The notes beneath the pieces are model-generated. The model worked only from the letters and a program-made list of their open reading frames with translations. It was not told where the DNA came from and searched no databases. 64,000 bases of DNA. It comes from Catellatospora tritici (GTDB lineage: Bacteria > Actinomycetota > Actinomycetes > Mycobacteriales > Micromonosporaceae). The DNA is taken from NCBI RefSeq assembly GCF_019083965.1, contig NZ_JAHRCY010000029.1:1-64000 (forward strand), read 5' to 3'. This document shows, piece by piece, positions 43,398-51,935 of this stretch. The position numbers and the translations under genes were made by a program. Numbering within the stretch: position 1 is the first letter of the stretch; each line of letters opens with the position of its first letter.

Positions 43398-44168
43398 TCA
43401 ATTCAGTCGCAGCGCGGCGTGCATCTCCCAGATCAGGATCTCGGCATCCTCGATGCCGGTGATCCGCTGGCCGCCGGTGGCGGTCATCCGTACGGCGTCG
43501 CCGGCCTGGAGCTGCCCGCTGCCTTCGAGTTCCACGGTGCCGCGGGCGACGAACAGGTGGACGAACGGGGCGGACGGACATTGGAGCGCCTGGCCCGGGC
43601 CAAGTCGTGCGGCGAGCAGGGCGGCGTGGCGATTGCGAATGCGAATGGCCGCGTCGTCGCGGTGTTTGTCCATGCCCGAGGCCACCGGTACCAGGCCTGC
43701 GCGTAAGTGCTGGTCGGAGAGCTCTCGCTGCTCGTAGCCAGGGGCAGCCCCCGGCTCGTCGGGCACCACCCACATCTGGATGAAGTGCACCGGTTCCTTG
43801 TGCGGCGCGCTGTGGTCCAGGCGCCAGGAGTCGTTCTTCTCCGAGTGCAGGATGCCGGTGCCCGCACTCATCCGCTGGGCCAGACCCGGGTAGATGACGC
43901 CGGAGTGGCCGGTGGAGTCCTGATGCACCAACGAACCCGCCAGCACCCAGGTCACGATCTCCATGTCCTCATGCGGGTGCGTCTCGAAGCCGGTGCCCGC
44001 GTTCACCTTGTCGTCGTTGCTTACCAGCAGCAGCCCGTGGTGGGTGTTCTGCGGATCGTAGTGCCGGGAGAAGGAGAAGCTGTGCCGGGAGTCCAGCCAG
44101 CCCAGCCGCGTCCAGAACCGTTCGGCCGCCCTGCGTACGTCCAGGGAGGGTGTGAGGGTCATGTTCAT
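43398..44168 (-). CDS. pirin family protein
   Basis: A 256-residue bicupin. The N-terminal cupin shows the pirin signature: HHGLLLVSNDDKVNAGTGFE, then THPHEDMEIVTWVLAGSLVH and LHSEKN, giving the His/His/Glu metal set. SRHYDPQNTHHG and FIQMWVVPDEPG are typical of the YhhW-like pirins, which have quercetin 2,3-dioxygenase activity in the E. coli member. The second cupin is poorly conserved, as usual. ATG 44168 overlaps the stop of the 74-aa gene before it (ATGA), so both are expressed together. The physiological substrate is unknown; a redox-sensing role is possible. Confidence 0.9.
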   Translation of the reverse strand: MNMTLTPSLDVRRAAERFWTRLGWLDSRHSFSFSRHYDPQNTHHGLLLVSNDDKVNAGTGFETHPHEDMEIVTWVLAGSLVHQDSTGHSGVIYPGLAQRMSAGTGILHSEKNDSWRLDHSAPHKEPVHFIQMWVVPDEPGAAPGYEQRELSDQHLRAGLVPVASGMDKHRDDAAIRIRNRHAALLAARLGPGQALQCPSAPFVHLFVARGTVELEGSGQLQAGDAVRMTATGGQRITGIEDAEILIWEMHAALRLN

Positions 44169-44389
44169 CGCGTACTCCCGGCCGTGTCTGGTTGCAGCGC
44201 CCCGATCCGGCAGGAGCCGGCCCGCGGGTCAGGGTCGACGGCCAGCTGCGCCACCTCGCTGGCGAGGTGCAGCTCGGCGCAGTACTGCTCGGAGATCTCG
44301 GCGCACACCGAGGCCACCTGCTCGGCGAGCGGATTGCCGAGGTCGATGGCGCCAAGGGCCATGATCATCCGAAAGCGTAAGTCGGTCAC
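44165..44389 (-). CDS. 74-aa helical protein coupled to pirin
   Basis: GTG 44389 follows GGGAGG, and the stop overlaps the pirin ATG. The product is one long helical segment (LRFRMIMALGAIDLGNPLAE, QVASVCAEISEQYCAELHLA) with a polar tail. The length and helical pattern recall small chorismate-mutase-like or coiled dimers, but no active-site pattern can be claimed. It is divergent from the tautomerase gene, sharing about 200 bp of promoter DNA. Function unknown. Confidence 0.6.
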   Translation of the reverse strand: MTDLRFRMIMALGAIDLGNPLAEQVASVCAEISEQYCAELHLASEVAQLAVDPDPRAGSCRIGALQPDTAGSTR

Positions 44390-44592
44390 AGTGCCTCCCG
44401 GATGTCGGTGCCACTCCACACCGCCATATAGCGAACAAATCAGTCATATCGTAAGCGAATCGTCAACGAGATCGTCCCGACATCGCTTGGGTGATTGCCG
44501 GAGCCAAGGCCACACTCCCCGGCCCTTGCTGGAGCGCCTGACCTTCTCGTTCGCCGGTTGAATCCCGTCACTTCAGGAGCACCGAACCCACC

Positions 44593-45237
44593 ATGCCGCT
44601 CTGGAACATTCATCACACGCCCGGAATCTTCACCGACGAGGAGAAGCACCGACTCGCCGCCCGCATCACCGACCACCACGAACAGATCGGGCTGCCGCGG
44701 TTCTACGTGATCACGCTCTTCCATGAGGCACGAGCCGAGGATTTCTACGTCGGTGGGGAGCCCACCCCGGTCGGGGCCCGTGTCGTCATCGACCACATCG
44801 CCCGCCACAACCCCGACCGAGAGAGCCGGCGTCGGACCGCCCAGTGGGTCAAGGGCATACTGCAGCCCCATCTCGAGCGGAAGGCAGGGCTGCACTGGGA
44901 GTTCCACGTCGACGAGACCAGCGAGGACCTCTGGATGATCAACGGGATCGTGCCGCCCCCGCAGGGTCCGACACCGAGAAGCTCTGGGCTGAGAGCAACT
45001 CGACCTCCCCTATTGAGGCCGGCGGCGAGGGTGATGCCCTTTCTCGGCTTTGGTTCGGCGTCGGCGCAGCGAAATCAGCTGGGCGGGCCCGGCCGTCAGG
45101 CGGGCGCCGGGACCGCCGGTGCCGCCGCTGCGGCGGTTCGGCTGCGGCGCTGCCGTGCCATCAGCAGCAGCGCGGCTCCGATCACCCAGGCTGCAAGGGT
45201 GATCAGCGGCAGGCCGACCCGGGAACCGTGGAAGTAG
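44593..45237 (+). CDS. tautomerase-superfamily protein with frameshifted C-terminus
   Basis: The first 125 residues match cis-CaaD-like tautomerases: PLWNIHHTPGIFTDEEKHRL gives the N-terminal catalytic Pro, GLPRFYVITLFHEA and EPTPVGARVVIDHIARHN the core, and LHWEFHVDETSEDLWMINGI the end. The normal C-terminus (PPPxGSxxEKLWxxxN...) is present but in the next frame (SDTEKLWAESNSTSPI), so a base was lost near 44965. The current reading continues for 90 Arg/Ala-rich residues to 45237 and overlaps the next leftward gene. The active-site core is intact, so some activity may remain. GGAGC at 44576 is a weak ribosome site. Confidence 0.75.
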   Translation: MPLWNIHHTPGIFTDEEKHRLAARITDHHEQIGLPRFYVITLFHEARAEDFYVGGEPTPVGARVVIDHIARHNPDRESRRRTAQWVKGILQPHLERKAGLHWEFHVDETSEDLWMINGIVPPPQGPTPRSSGLRATRPPLLRPAARVMPFLGFGSASAQRNQLGGPGRQAGAGTAGAAAAAVRLRRCRAISSSAAPITQAARVISGRPTREPWK

Positions 45238-46151
45238 CTCAGGTCGGTAATGGCCCGCACGGCCGCGCCTGGCGGCAGCAGCGCGGACACAGCACGGCCG
45301 GCGGCCGGCAGCATGTCGGCGCCGACGGTCGCCCCGCTGGTCGCGTTGCCGACGGTGAGCAGCAGCAATGTCGCGGCAGGTATGCCGACCGGGCCGAAGT
45401 AGGTGCCGAGCAGCTTGGTGGTGAACGCGGCTGCGGCGGCGAGCAGGCTCAGGGTGGCCGCCAGCGGTAGCAGCGGTGCGGGCACGGCGCCGAGCACCGG
45501 TCCGGCCAGTACGGCGGCGACGGTGCCCGCGGCCGCCGCGAAGCCTGCCAGCAGCGTGAACCGGTGTCGCAGCGGCAGCAGCCGGGACAGGCCAAGGGCG
45601 TTCTGGGCCAGGACGAAGCCTGCCAGGCTCACGCCGAAGGCGACGTAGAAGCCGGCCAGGCCGTTGGTGTCGTATCGGGTGAGGGGGACGTCGTCGGTCA
45701 CGGTCAGGGGTCGGTCGGCGCCCTGGGCGTAGGCGGTGACGAGCCGCTGGACGGCTGTGGTGGTGGACCGGCCGTTGGCCCCCGCGGTGCGCAGGGTGAG
45801 TTTGCTGCCGCTGCCGGTGAGGGCCGCGACGACATCGCGTTCGCCCAAGGCGGCCTTCGCGGCGGCGACGTCGGCCACACGGTGGACCTCGACGCTCTCG
45901 CCGAGCGCGGCGTCGACGTCGAGGGCCAGTCCGGCACCGACCACCGCCACCGGGATGCGGTGCGGCTGGGGGTTGCGCTGGATGCCGACATAGCAGGTGA
46001 TGAAGGCGGCCACCAGTACCAGACCGATGAGGACGGGCTGCAGCCAGGGGCGGACTGGGACGGCCGCGCGGGCGGCGTGCCGCCCGGGGCGCGCGGATGC
46101 GCCGACCGACTGATCCGGTGGATGGGCGGTCTCGATGGCGGTGGTCTGCAT
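45096..46151 (-). CDS. ABC-2-like/DUF3533-type membrane protein
   Basis: A 351-residue membrane protein; ATG 46151 follows GGAGGTAACC. A first helix (LQPVLIGLVLVAAFITCYVG) is followed by an extracellular domain of about 130 residues (HRIPVAVVGAGLALDVDAAL) and then five more helices, including GFYVAFGVSLAGFVLAQNAL and PLITLAAWVIGAALLLMA. This one-plus-five layout with a first large loop matches YhgE/Pip-like and ABC-2-type exporter permeases (DUF3533). No ATPase gene is adjacent. It is 29 bp downstream of the thiolase gene on the same strand, so they are probably one operon. Confidence 0.7.
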   Translation of the reverse strand: MQTTAIETAHPPDQSVGASARPGRHAARAAVPVRPWLQPVLIGLVLVAAFITCYVGIQRNPQPHRIPVAVVGAGLALDVDAALGESVEVHRVADVAAAKAALGERDVVAALTGSGSKLTLRTAGANGRSTTTAVQRLVTAYAQGADRPLTVTDDVPLTRYDTNGLAGFYVAFGVSLAGFVLAQNALGLSRLLPLRHRFTLLAGFAAAAGTVAAVLAGPVLGAVPAPLLPLAATLSLLAAAAAFTTKLLGTYFGPVGIPAATLLLLTVGNATSGATVGADMLPAAGRAVSALLPPGAAVRAITDLSYFHGSRVGLPLITLAAWVIGAALLLMARQRRSRTAAAAAPAVPAPA

Positions 46152-46180
46152 GGTTACCTCCGTCGGAATGGGTGCGGGGA

Positions 46181-47365
46181 TCAGCCGATGGCTTCGAGGA
46201 TGGTGGCGTTGGCCAGGCCGCCGGCCTCGCACATGGTCTGCAACCCGTAGCGGGCGCCGCGCTGCTGCATGGCGTTGATCAGGGTCGCCATCAGCCGGGT
46301 GCCGCTGGCGCCGAGCGGGTGGCCCAGTGCGATGGCGCCGCCGTTGACGTTGACCTTGGCCGGGTCGGCGCCGGTCTCGGCCAGCCAGGCCAGCACGACC
46401 GCGGCGAAGGCCTCGTTGACCTCGAAGAGGTCGATGTCGTCGAGGCTGAGCCCGGCGCGTTGCAGGACCTTGCGGGTGGCCGGGATGACGCCGGTGAGCA
46501 TGAGCACCGGGTCGGAGCCGGTGACCGCGAAGCTGTGCAGGCGCGCCTTGGGTCGCAGACCGAGACGTGCGGCGGTACGGCTGGAGGTGATCAGCACCGC
46601 GGAGGCGCCGTCGTTGATGGGGCTGCTGTTGCCCGCGGTGACCGACCAGTCGATCTGCGGGAAGCGGGCGGCGTACGCCGGGTCAGTGAAGGCGGTGCGC
46701 AGCCCGGCCAGCACCTGCGTGGTGGTGGACGGGCGGACCGACTCGTCGACGGTGGCCAGGCCCTCGGGGGTCGGGACGGGGACCAGTTCGGCGGCGAACA
46801 GGCCGGCGGCGTGCGCGGCCGCAGCGCGCTGGTGGGAGCGGGCGGCGTACTCGTCCATCCGGGCGCGGTCGAGCGACCACTGCGCGGCGATGAGCTCGGC
46901 GCTGATGCCCTGCGGCACCAGGCCGCCATCGTAACGCTCGGCCAGAGTCGGCCCGAACGGGTCGGTACCCGGCGGCACGTTGGACCACATCGGCACACGA
47001 CTCATGGACTCGACGCCGCAGGCGATGACGACGTCGTACGCACCGCTCATGACCGCCTGGGCGGCGAAGTGCACGGCCTGCTGCGAGGAGCCGCACTGCC
47101 GGTCGACGGTGGTGGCGGGCACCGACTCGGGCAGTCCGGCGGCGAGCCAGGCGTGCCGGGTGATGTTCATGGCCTGCTCGGCGACCTGGTCGACGCAGCC
47201 GCCGATGACGTCGTCGACGAGAGCCGGGTCGACGCCGGTGCGGTCGAGCAGCGACCGCAGCGTGTGGGCGAGCAGGTCGACCGGGTGCACGGCGGCCAGG
47301 GCGCCGCCGGGCTTGCCTCTGCCGATCGGCGTGCGGGCTACTTCGACGATGACCGCGTCGTGCAT
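46181..47365 (-). CDS. acetyl-CoA acetyltransferase (thiolase)
   Basis: A 394-residue thiolase of normal family length; ATG 47365 has GAGGGAG upstream. Catalytic residues are in place: Cys91 in VDRQCGSSQQAV, His349 in GGAIALGHPLGASG and Cys379 in MCEAGGLANATI, together with NEAFA. It condenses or cleaves acyl-CoA, so degradation of fatty acids or acetoacetyl-CoA formation are possible. The gene is divergent from the HxlR-type regulator, which probably controls it. The ABC-2-like membrane protein follows in the same operon, an unusual partner. Confidence 0.93.
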   Translation of the reverse strand: MHDAVIVEVARTPIGRGKPGGALAAVHPVDLLAHTLRSLLDRTGVDPALVDDVIGGCVDQVAEQAMNITRHAWLAAGLPESVPATTVDRQCGSSQQAVHFAAQAVMSGAYDVVIACGVESMSRVPMWSNVPPGTDPFGPTLAERYDGGLVPQGISAELIAAQWSLDRARMDEYAARSHQRAAAAHAAGLFAAELVPVPTPEGLATVDESVRPSTTTQVLAGLRTAFTDPAYAARFPQIDWSVTAGNSSPINDGASAVLITSSRTAARLGLRPKARLHSFAVTGSDPVLMLTGVIPATRKVLQRAGLSLDDIDLFEVNEAFAAVVLAWLAETGADPAKVNVNGGAIALGHPLGASGTRLMATLINAMQQRGARYGLQTMCEAGGLANATILEAIG

Positions 47366-47419
47366 GGTGCTCCCTCCGGCCCTGCGGGCGATCAAGCTGG
47401 CGGTGGCCCATCGACCACC

Positions 47420-47517
47420 TGACTTGCATTGGGTACAGCCAGAACCGTAGGAGCTAACTTCCCTTTTACCTAGCCAGAGTGGCGTAGGCAACTCCTGGCT
47501 GGCGTCGACGCAAGTCA
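47420..47517. promoter_or_regulatory. thiolase/HxlR divergent promoter with inverted 8-mers
   Basis: TGACTTGC at 47420-47427 and its complement GCAAGTCA at 47510-47517 stand 82 bp apart in the 171-bp gap between the thiolase and the regulator. Each is close to one start codon. Such paired half-sites suit a dimeric autoregulated HxlR-type repressor acting on both genes. Confidence 0.45.
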
Positions 47518-47536
47518 GCCGCGTACCGTCACAGGG

Positions 47537-48037
47537 ATGGTTCCCGGCACGATGTCCCTGACCGGCAGGCTCGCCGACCGCGACAACTGGCTGGCCGACC
47601 GCTGCTCCATCGACCTCAGCCTCGGCGTGGTCGGGACCCGGTCAGGCATGCTGATCATGCGTGAGGCGCACTACGGAACCACCCGGTTCGACGACTTCGT
47701 CAGCCGCGTCGGCATCACCGAGAAGGTCGCCGCCGGGCGTCTACGTGAACTGGTCAACGCCGGCCTGCTCGAGCGACGCCCCTACCGCGCGCCCGGCGCC
47801 CGCACCCGCCACGAGTACGTGCTCACCCCCGCCGGAGCCGACCTGGCCCCCGTCCTGCTGGCACTCATGCAGTGGGGCGACCGCCATCTCACCGGCGAAC
47901 GCGGCCCCGCTCTGCAGGCACATCACGAAGGGTGCGACGCGCCGGTGACCGTGCAAGCCCACTGTGCGCGAGGGCACGTCGTGCCCGGTGACGAGATCGC
48001 GCTCAGTCCCACCGACCCGGACGGCGCGCGCCGCTGA
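47537..48037 (+). CDS. HxlR-family winged-helix regulator
   Basis: A 166-residue regulator. The HxlR core is clear: CSIDLSLGVVGTRSGMLIMR, EAHYGTTRFDDFVSRVGIT, VAAGRLRELVNAGLLERRPY and a wing RHEYVLTPAGADLAPVLLAL. The start is ATG 47537; ATG 47552 (MSLTGRLADRD) would remove five residues and neither has a strong ribosome site. HxlR proteins sense small electrophiles or metabolites and usually regulate the adjacent divergent gene, here the thiolase operon. The last 40 residues (HHEGCDAPVTVQAHC) contain Cys and His that could bind metal. A transposase remnant starts right after the stop. Confidence 0.87.
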   Translation: MVPGTMSLTGRLADRDNWLADRCSIDLSLGVVGTRSGMLIMREAHYGTTRFDDFVSRVGITEKVAAGRLRELVNAGLLERRPYRAPGARTRHEYVLTPAGADLAPVLLALMQWGDRHLTGERGPALQAHHEGCDAPVTVQAHCARGHVVPGDEIALSPTDPDGARR

Positions 48038-48049
48038 AAGCTCGAATCC

Positions 48050-48560
48050 CGAGCAGAACGTGGCTGCGGCCTGCCGGTGAGCACAAGCCTGCCGTGGCAG
48101 GAGCCGATGACCTGGATGTTGAATCCGCACCAGTGTCGCTTGCCCGAGTACATGCCGGAGGTGTAGGCGTCCTTGCGACGTTCACCGGTCGGAGCGACGA
48201 ACCCGTCCACACGCACGGTGGAGCACAGCTCGCGGGCGGCGACCTGCTCGGCCTTGAGGGTGAGCACCTCGGTGATGACCGGTATGAGCCGGGTGATCAG
48301 GCGGGATACGGCCGGCTGGGAGCAGTCGCACAGTTCTGCCGGTAGAGCCTGGGCCAGATTGTGGGGAAGATAGAGGCCAGGTTGTGGGAAAGATAGAGTA
48401 GGACGACCAGCGCCGCGCGGTAGGGGCCGACGGCGCAGCGGCGAGGCGGGTCCAGCCCGGCGTGAGCATAGACGTCGAGTACGAGCTGGTCGACTTGATC
48501 GCCGGTCAGGCCCGTCAATGGCCTTTGTCCGCCACGGCCTGCCCGCGAAGATCGTCTGGT
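48050..48560 (-). pseudogene. IS5-type transposase remnant, several frameshifts
   Basis: Leftward from 48560, TGLTGDQVDQLVLDVYAHAG and GPYRAALVVLLYLSHNLA match the N-terminal HTH region of IS5-type (ISL/IS112-like) transposases. A short duplication (ATTGTGGGGAAGATAGAGGC-like) follows, then in other frames CDCSQPAVSRLITRLIPVI and VRVDGFVAPTGERRKDAYTS, GMYSGKRHWCGFNIQVIG. The last gives the DDE core start (D-G). At least two frameshifts and loss of the C-terminal half make it inactive. It abuts the HxlR gene. Confidence 0.75.
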
Positions 48561-48636
48561 TCTCACAGACCAGGCGATCTAGCCGCGGACAGCCGTTGCG
48601 TCCATTACCGACACATCACAGATTGATCTAGTCGAT

Positions 48637-48660
48637 GTGAACGGATCTATCGATGTTCAC
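48637..48660. repeat. inverted and direct repeats at the IS5-type remnant edge
   Basis: GTGAAC (48637-48642) and GTTCAC (48655-48660) form an inverted repeat with a 12-bp spacer, and GATCTA occurs at 48625 and 48644 before TCGATGT-type sequence. It lies between the transposase remnant and the methyltransferase gene, so it may be an element end. Confidence 0.35.
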
Positions 48661-48672
48661 TGAATGACGTTC

Positions 48673-49425
48673 TCAGGCGGCGGGCTTCTCCCAGACCGAT
48701 ACGTGCTGGACACTTTCGCCGGTGAAGGGCGCTCTCGTCCAGCCGTCCCACCGCTCGCGCAGGCGCAACCCGGCCAGCTGGGCCATCAGGTCGAGCTCCG
48801 CCGGCCACACATACCGGAACGGGACCGACCTATACGCCCCGCGGCCGTTGACGACCTCGACGTAGTTCGAGCTCATCGCCTGGGTGGCGATGTCGTAGAC
48901 CGAGAAGGCCCACTTGGTCGGGCTCGCGTGGAACGGGACGACGTTCTGACCAGCCGGGAGGCTGCGCAACTCGGGCACCATCACCTCGATGACGAAGCAC
49001 CCTCCCGGTTCGAGGTGGGCGGCGGCGGTACGGAAGCAGGCGACCTGGGCCTCCTGCGTCGTCAGGTTCATGATCGTATTGAAGACGAGGTAAGCGACGG
49101 AGAACGTGCCGTCAACCCTCGTCGTGGCGAAGTCGCCGATCGTTACGCCGATCGCGTCACCTCCGGGCTTGGCGCGCATCTGGGCCACCATCGCCCGGGA
49201 CAGGTCTATGCCATGCACCGCAACTCCACGCTCGGACAGAGGCAGCGCGATTCGTCCCGTGCCGACGCCCAGTTCCAACGCCCGTCCGTTGCCGGCGAGC
49301 TCCACTAGAAGATCCACAGCGGCATTCACGCTCTCCGGCTGGAACATCGCCGAGGCCGGGTCGTCATATCGGGCCGCCACGGCCTCGCCGAAGAAGCCGT
49401 CTTCATCATGCAGTTGATCAGTCAC
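48673..49425 (-). CDS. SAM-dependent methyltransferase
   Basis: A 250-residue class I methyltransferase. The frame is open far upstream, but coherent protein starts at GTG 49425 (VTDQLHDEDGFFGEAVAARY). Motif I is ALELGVGTGRIALPL, followed by VAVHGIDLSRAMVAQMRAKP with an acidic end to strand 2 and FSVAYLVFNTIMNL (motif III region). FVIEVMVPELRSL and the aromatic C-terminal region (YVWPAELDLMAQLAGLRLRE) fit small-molecule or unknown-substrate methyltransferases of the Methyltransf_25/UbiE type. The substrate cannot be predicted. It is not in an operon with the neighbouring TIR gene, 327 bp upstream. Confidence 0.87.
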   Translation of the reverse strand: MTDQLHDEDGFFGEAVAARYDDPASAMFQPESVNAAVDLLVELAGNGRALELGVGTGRIALPLSERGVAVHGIDLSRAMVAQMRAKPGGDAIGVTIGDFATTRVDGTFSVAYLVFNTIMNLTTQEAQVACFRTAAAHLEPGGCFVIEVMVPELRSLPAGQNVVPFHASPTKWAFSVYDIATQAMSSNYVEVVNGRGAYRSVPFRYVWPAELDLMAQLAGLRLRERWDGWTRAPFTGESVQHVSVWEKPAA

Positions 49426-49751
49426 CGACGGACGGTATCCCGACGGCGAGTGTGGCGCTCGCAAATTTCGCACGCTCGGCAGCCGCCCGGCAATACGCTC
49501 CGCCCGTTTGCAGGTCGACCTGCTGCCGGAGAGAACCGGAACCCGGCAAACGTCGAACTCGCAGGCAGCCACGAACGTCCATGGCGCGGGGACGTCACCG
49601 CTCGAGGGTGCCCCGATCGTGCCAACACGCAACGCAACTGACCCCCCGACGGCCGGCTTTCGATCCGGGTCCGGTCGAGCAGGTCTGCCAGGCATGTTCG
49701 GCACCATGGCGGTGACCCGGGCGACGGGTTCACACTGGACCGACCAGCCAG
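49426..49751. other. gap with a possible IS6 N-terminal scrap
   Basis: No intact gene. Leftward at about 49520-49590, SWLPASSTFAGFRFS resembles the start of IS6-type transposases (FAGFRFPPE), the same motif as in the clearer scrap at 56761-56890. The match is short and breaks off at once. Confidence 0.3.
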
Positions 49752-51239
49752 TCACACGTGCCAAAGCCGCACCGAGCCGTCGTGGTACGGCGTGGCGAGC
49801 ATCTGCCCATCCGGAGAGAACACCGCGCGGCTCACCAGGCTCTCCCGGTCTCCGAAGATGTGCACGGTCTGGCGGCTGTCGGTGTCCCACACCCGCACGG
49901 TGTGGTCCTCGCTTGCGGTGGCGAGCTGCCGCCCATCGGGGGAGAACATCAGGGACGACACCTCGTCCCCGTGCCCAGCGTAGGCGTACAGGTACTGCCC
50001 ATCGGCGGTGTCCCAGACCCGCAGCGTGCCGGTGCCGTCCCTGCCGACGAGTCGGCTCCCGTCGGGCGACAGGGCCACCTCCTTGACGGATCGGGCGTGC
50101 TCGGAGAGCTCGAACCTGGTTTGTCCGCTGCGCAAGTCCCACAGCTGAGGGGACCTCTTGGGAAGGACGCCTGCGAGCAGGCGCGCGTCCGGCGACATCC
50201 GCAGGCCCTGGGCGGCATAACTACCGGCGACGGCATAGCTGTAGGCGATGCTTCCGGCCTCGACGTCCCAGACCGGGATGCTCGGGGTCCACGCGGACGT
50301 GAGCAGCCACCGGTCCGTGACGAACAGGAGTTCCGCCATGTAGTGAGAATGCTTGAGCAGGCGGTCCTCGCCTGACGCGATGTCGTGGATCCGCAGGACG
50401 TTGCTGCCATCGACGATGGCCAAACGCCCGCCGGGAGAGAACGCGGCATCGGCGAAAGAGGTCCGCGCCTCGCTCCGAAACGTCCGACGCAGCACCCCGG
50501 ACGGCAGGTCCCAAAGCCTGACCGTGCCGCTGTCACCAGTGGTGACGAGTAGCGATCCGTCCGGCGAAAAGGCGAATTTCCTGATCTCGACGTCTTGGCT
50601 CGGTGTCTTCGTCTCGAGCGTTCCTGTCGTCACGTCCCAGACGAGGACCCGCCGGTCGCAATTGACCGCGAGGCGGCTGCCGTCCGGCGAGAAGGCTGCT
50701 CTCCCCTGCCACCCGCTGTACCCACCGGCGTCCAGGACCCGGAACAGCTGTTCTTCCCCGAGCATCCGCCGGCTTCGGCGGGGTGTGGGCGGTGTGGCGG
50801 AAGGTGCTGCCGGTATCGGCCGGCGGGGCGCGACCGGCTTCCGCTCGGCGGGCTCCAGCGCCGGCCCGGCCAGCCCGAGTGCCGCCAGCAGCCCGTCGCC
50901 GGGCAGGCGGCCGCCCACCACACTCTCTACGTGCCGGTTGTGGATGACGAACGGCAGCTCGACCTCGGCCAGCATCAGCGGATGGATGGGCAGCCCTTGC
51001 TTGTGGGCGTAGCTGAGTTCCAGGTCGACCCACCTCGACTGCACCGAGGCCGGGCTGAGCACCACGACGAACGCGGACGCCTGCTCGATCATCTCCTGGA
51101 TCACTGCGGCGAACCTGTCCCCCGCCACCAGACCGTGGTCGTACCAGACCTGCGCGCCGGCACCCTTCAGGTGCGCGGCCAGCTCGTCCACATAGGCACG
51201 ATCGCTGCGGCTGTAGCTGATGAAGACATGCCTCGGCAT
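49752..51239 (-). CDS. TIR-WD40 protein, soluble type
   Basis: A 495-residue protein. The TIR domain (residues 1-130) has HVFISYSRSDRAYVDELAAH, VWYDHGLVAGDRFAAVI and VVVLSPASVQSRWVDLELSY; Glu74 in WVDLEL is at the catalytic position of TIR NADases. The post-TIR linker VVGGRLPGDGLLAALGL is the diverged version of the GGRMPS linker in its paralogues. After a Pro-rich hinge come about seven WD40 blades (KFAFSPDGSLLVTTGDSGTV, LMFSPDGRQLATASEDHTV). No membrane helix. WD40 propellers sense a protein or other partner; NAD depletion on triggering is the expected output, by analogy with bacterial TIR immunity proteins. The blades here are well diverged, unlike those at 54222. Confidence 0.9.
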   Translation of the reverse strand: MPRHVFISYSRSDRAYVDELAAHLKGAGAQVWYDHGLVAGDRFAAVIQEMIEQASAFVVVLSPASVQSRWVDLELSYAHKQGLPIHPLMLAEVELPFVIHNRHVESVVGGRLPGDGLLAALGLAGPALEPAERKPVAPRRPIPAAPSATPPTPRRSRRMLGEEQLFRVLDAGGYSGWQGRAAFSPDGSRLAVNCDRRVLVWDVTTGTLETKTPSQDVEIRKFAFSPDGSLLVTTGDSGTVRLWDLPSGVLRRTFRSEARTSFADAAFSPGGRLAIVDGSNVLRIHDIASGEDRLLKHSHYMAELLFVTDRWLLTSAWTPSIPVWDVEAGSIAYSYAVAGSYAAQGLRMSPDARLLAGVLPKRSPQLWDLRSGQTRFELSEHARSVKEVALSPDGSRLVGRDGTGTLRVWDTADGQYLYAYAGHGDEVSSLMFSPDGRQLATASEDHTVRVWDTDSRQTVHIFGDRESLVSRAVFSPDGQMLATPYHDGSVRLWHV

Positions 51240-51935
51240 GCCGCAGACCCTATCGAACCACCGCTCCCGGCGGTGACTTACGTCGATTGATCAAGGCCTA
51301 CCGACGATGCAGGACCACCCGACGAGCCCGCGGCCACCGCGACTCTCGCCAACTTCTTGAACCGTCATACCCAGGTGCTCTCATGTATCGACAGCCGAGT
51401 CATGGGGGGCGCCCGAGTGGAGTGGGTCGGCGGTGTCGGTCCCACCGCCGACGAGCCGACGCCCACGGACTTCGGCCTGGTCGCCGCCTCACGCCTGGAG
51501 TGGGTCGGGTGGCGGGAGTGGGAGCTCCGCGTGCCACCGCAGTCGCTGCAACGGAAGACCAGCCAACGTCGTGGGCTCGAGGATCGTGTCCGGCTCATCG
51601 ACGAGTACTCCGCCGCCTGATGACCGACCGGCCAGGCCAGCTGCGCTGCTGCCACCAGCGGCGCCCGTGGACGAGGCCATCGAGGTCATGGATCCGCGGC
51701 GCCACCGCCGCGGGGACCGAGCGCCGACCACCCCTCCACGCGCAGCAGCAGATCCTTCAGGGCCCAAGCTCGCCCTTCGGATGCTAAAAGCGAAGAGGTA
51801 AGGGCATGATCCACTGCGACATCGTGGCACGGCTGCAACACCGCCGGGTCCACCGGCTGGAGTTGGGCGCCTTGGCCGGATCTGCGAAATCTGCCGGGGC
51901 CGCCCGATGTCGGCGGGTCGGGGCATGATGCGCGA
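51240..51935. other. gap with incoherent frames
   Basis: Nearly 700 bp without a convincing gene. A rightward frame at 51357-51620 (RVEWVGGVGPTADEPTPTDF, ASRLEWVGWREWELRVPPQS) and a following one to 51801 look partly protein-like and could be the two halves of a frameshifted small gene. No family or ribosome site supports this. Confidence 0.35.

Noticed and set aside
48673..50142. 489-codon reading of the methyltransferase
   Set aside because: The part before 49425 is antisense-like noise overlapping the TIR-WD40 gene; the methyltransferase fold begins at 49425.
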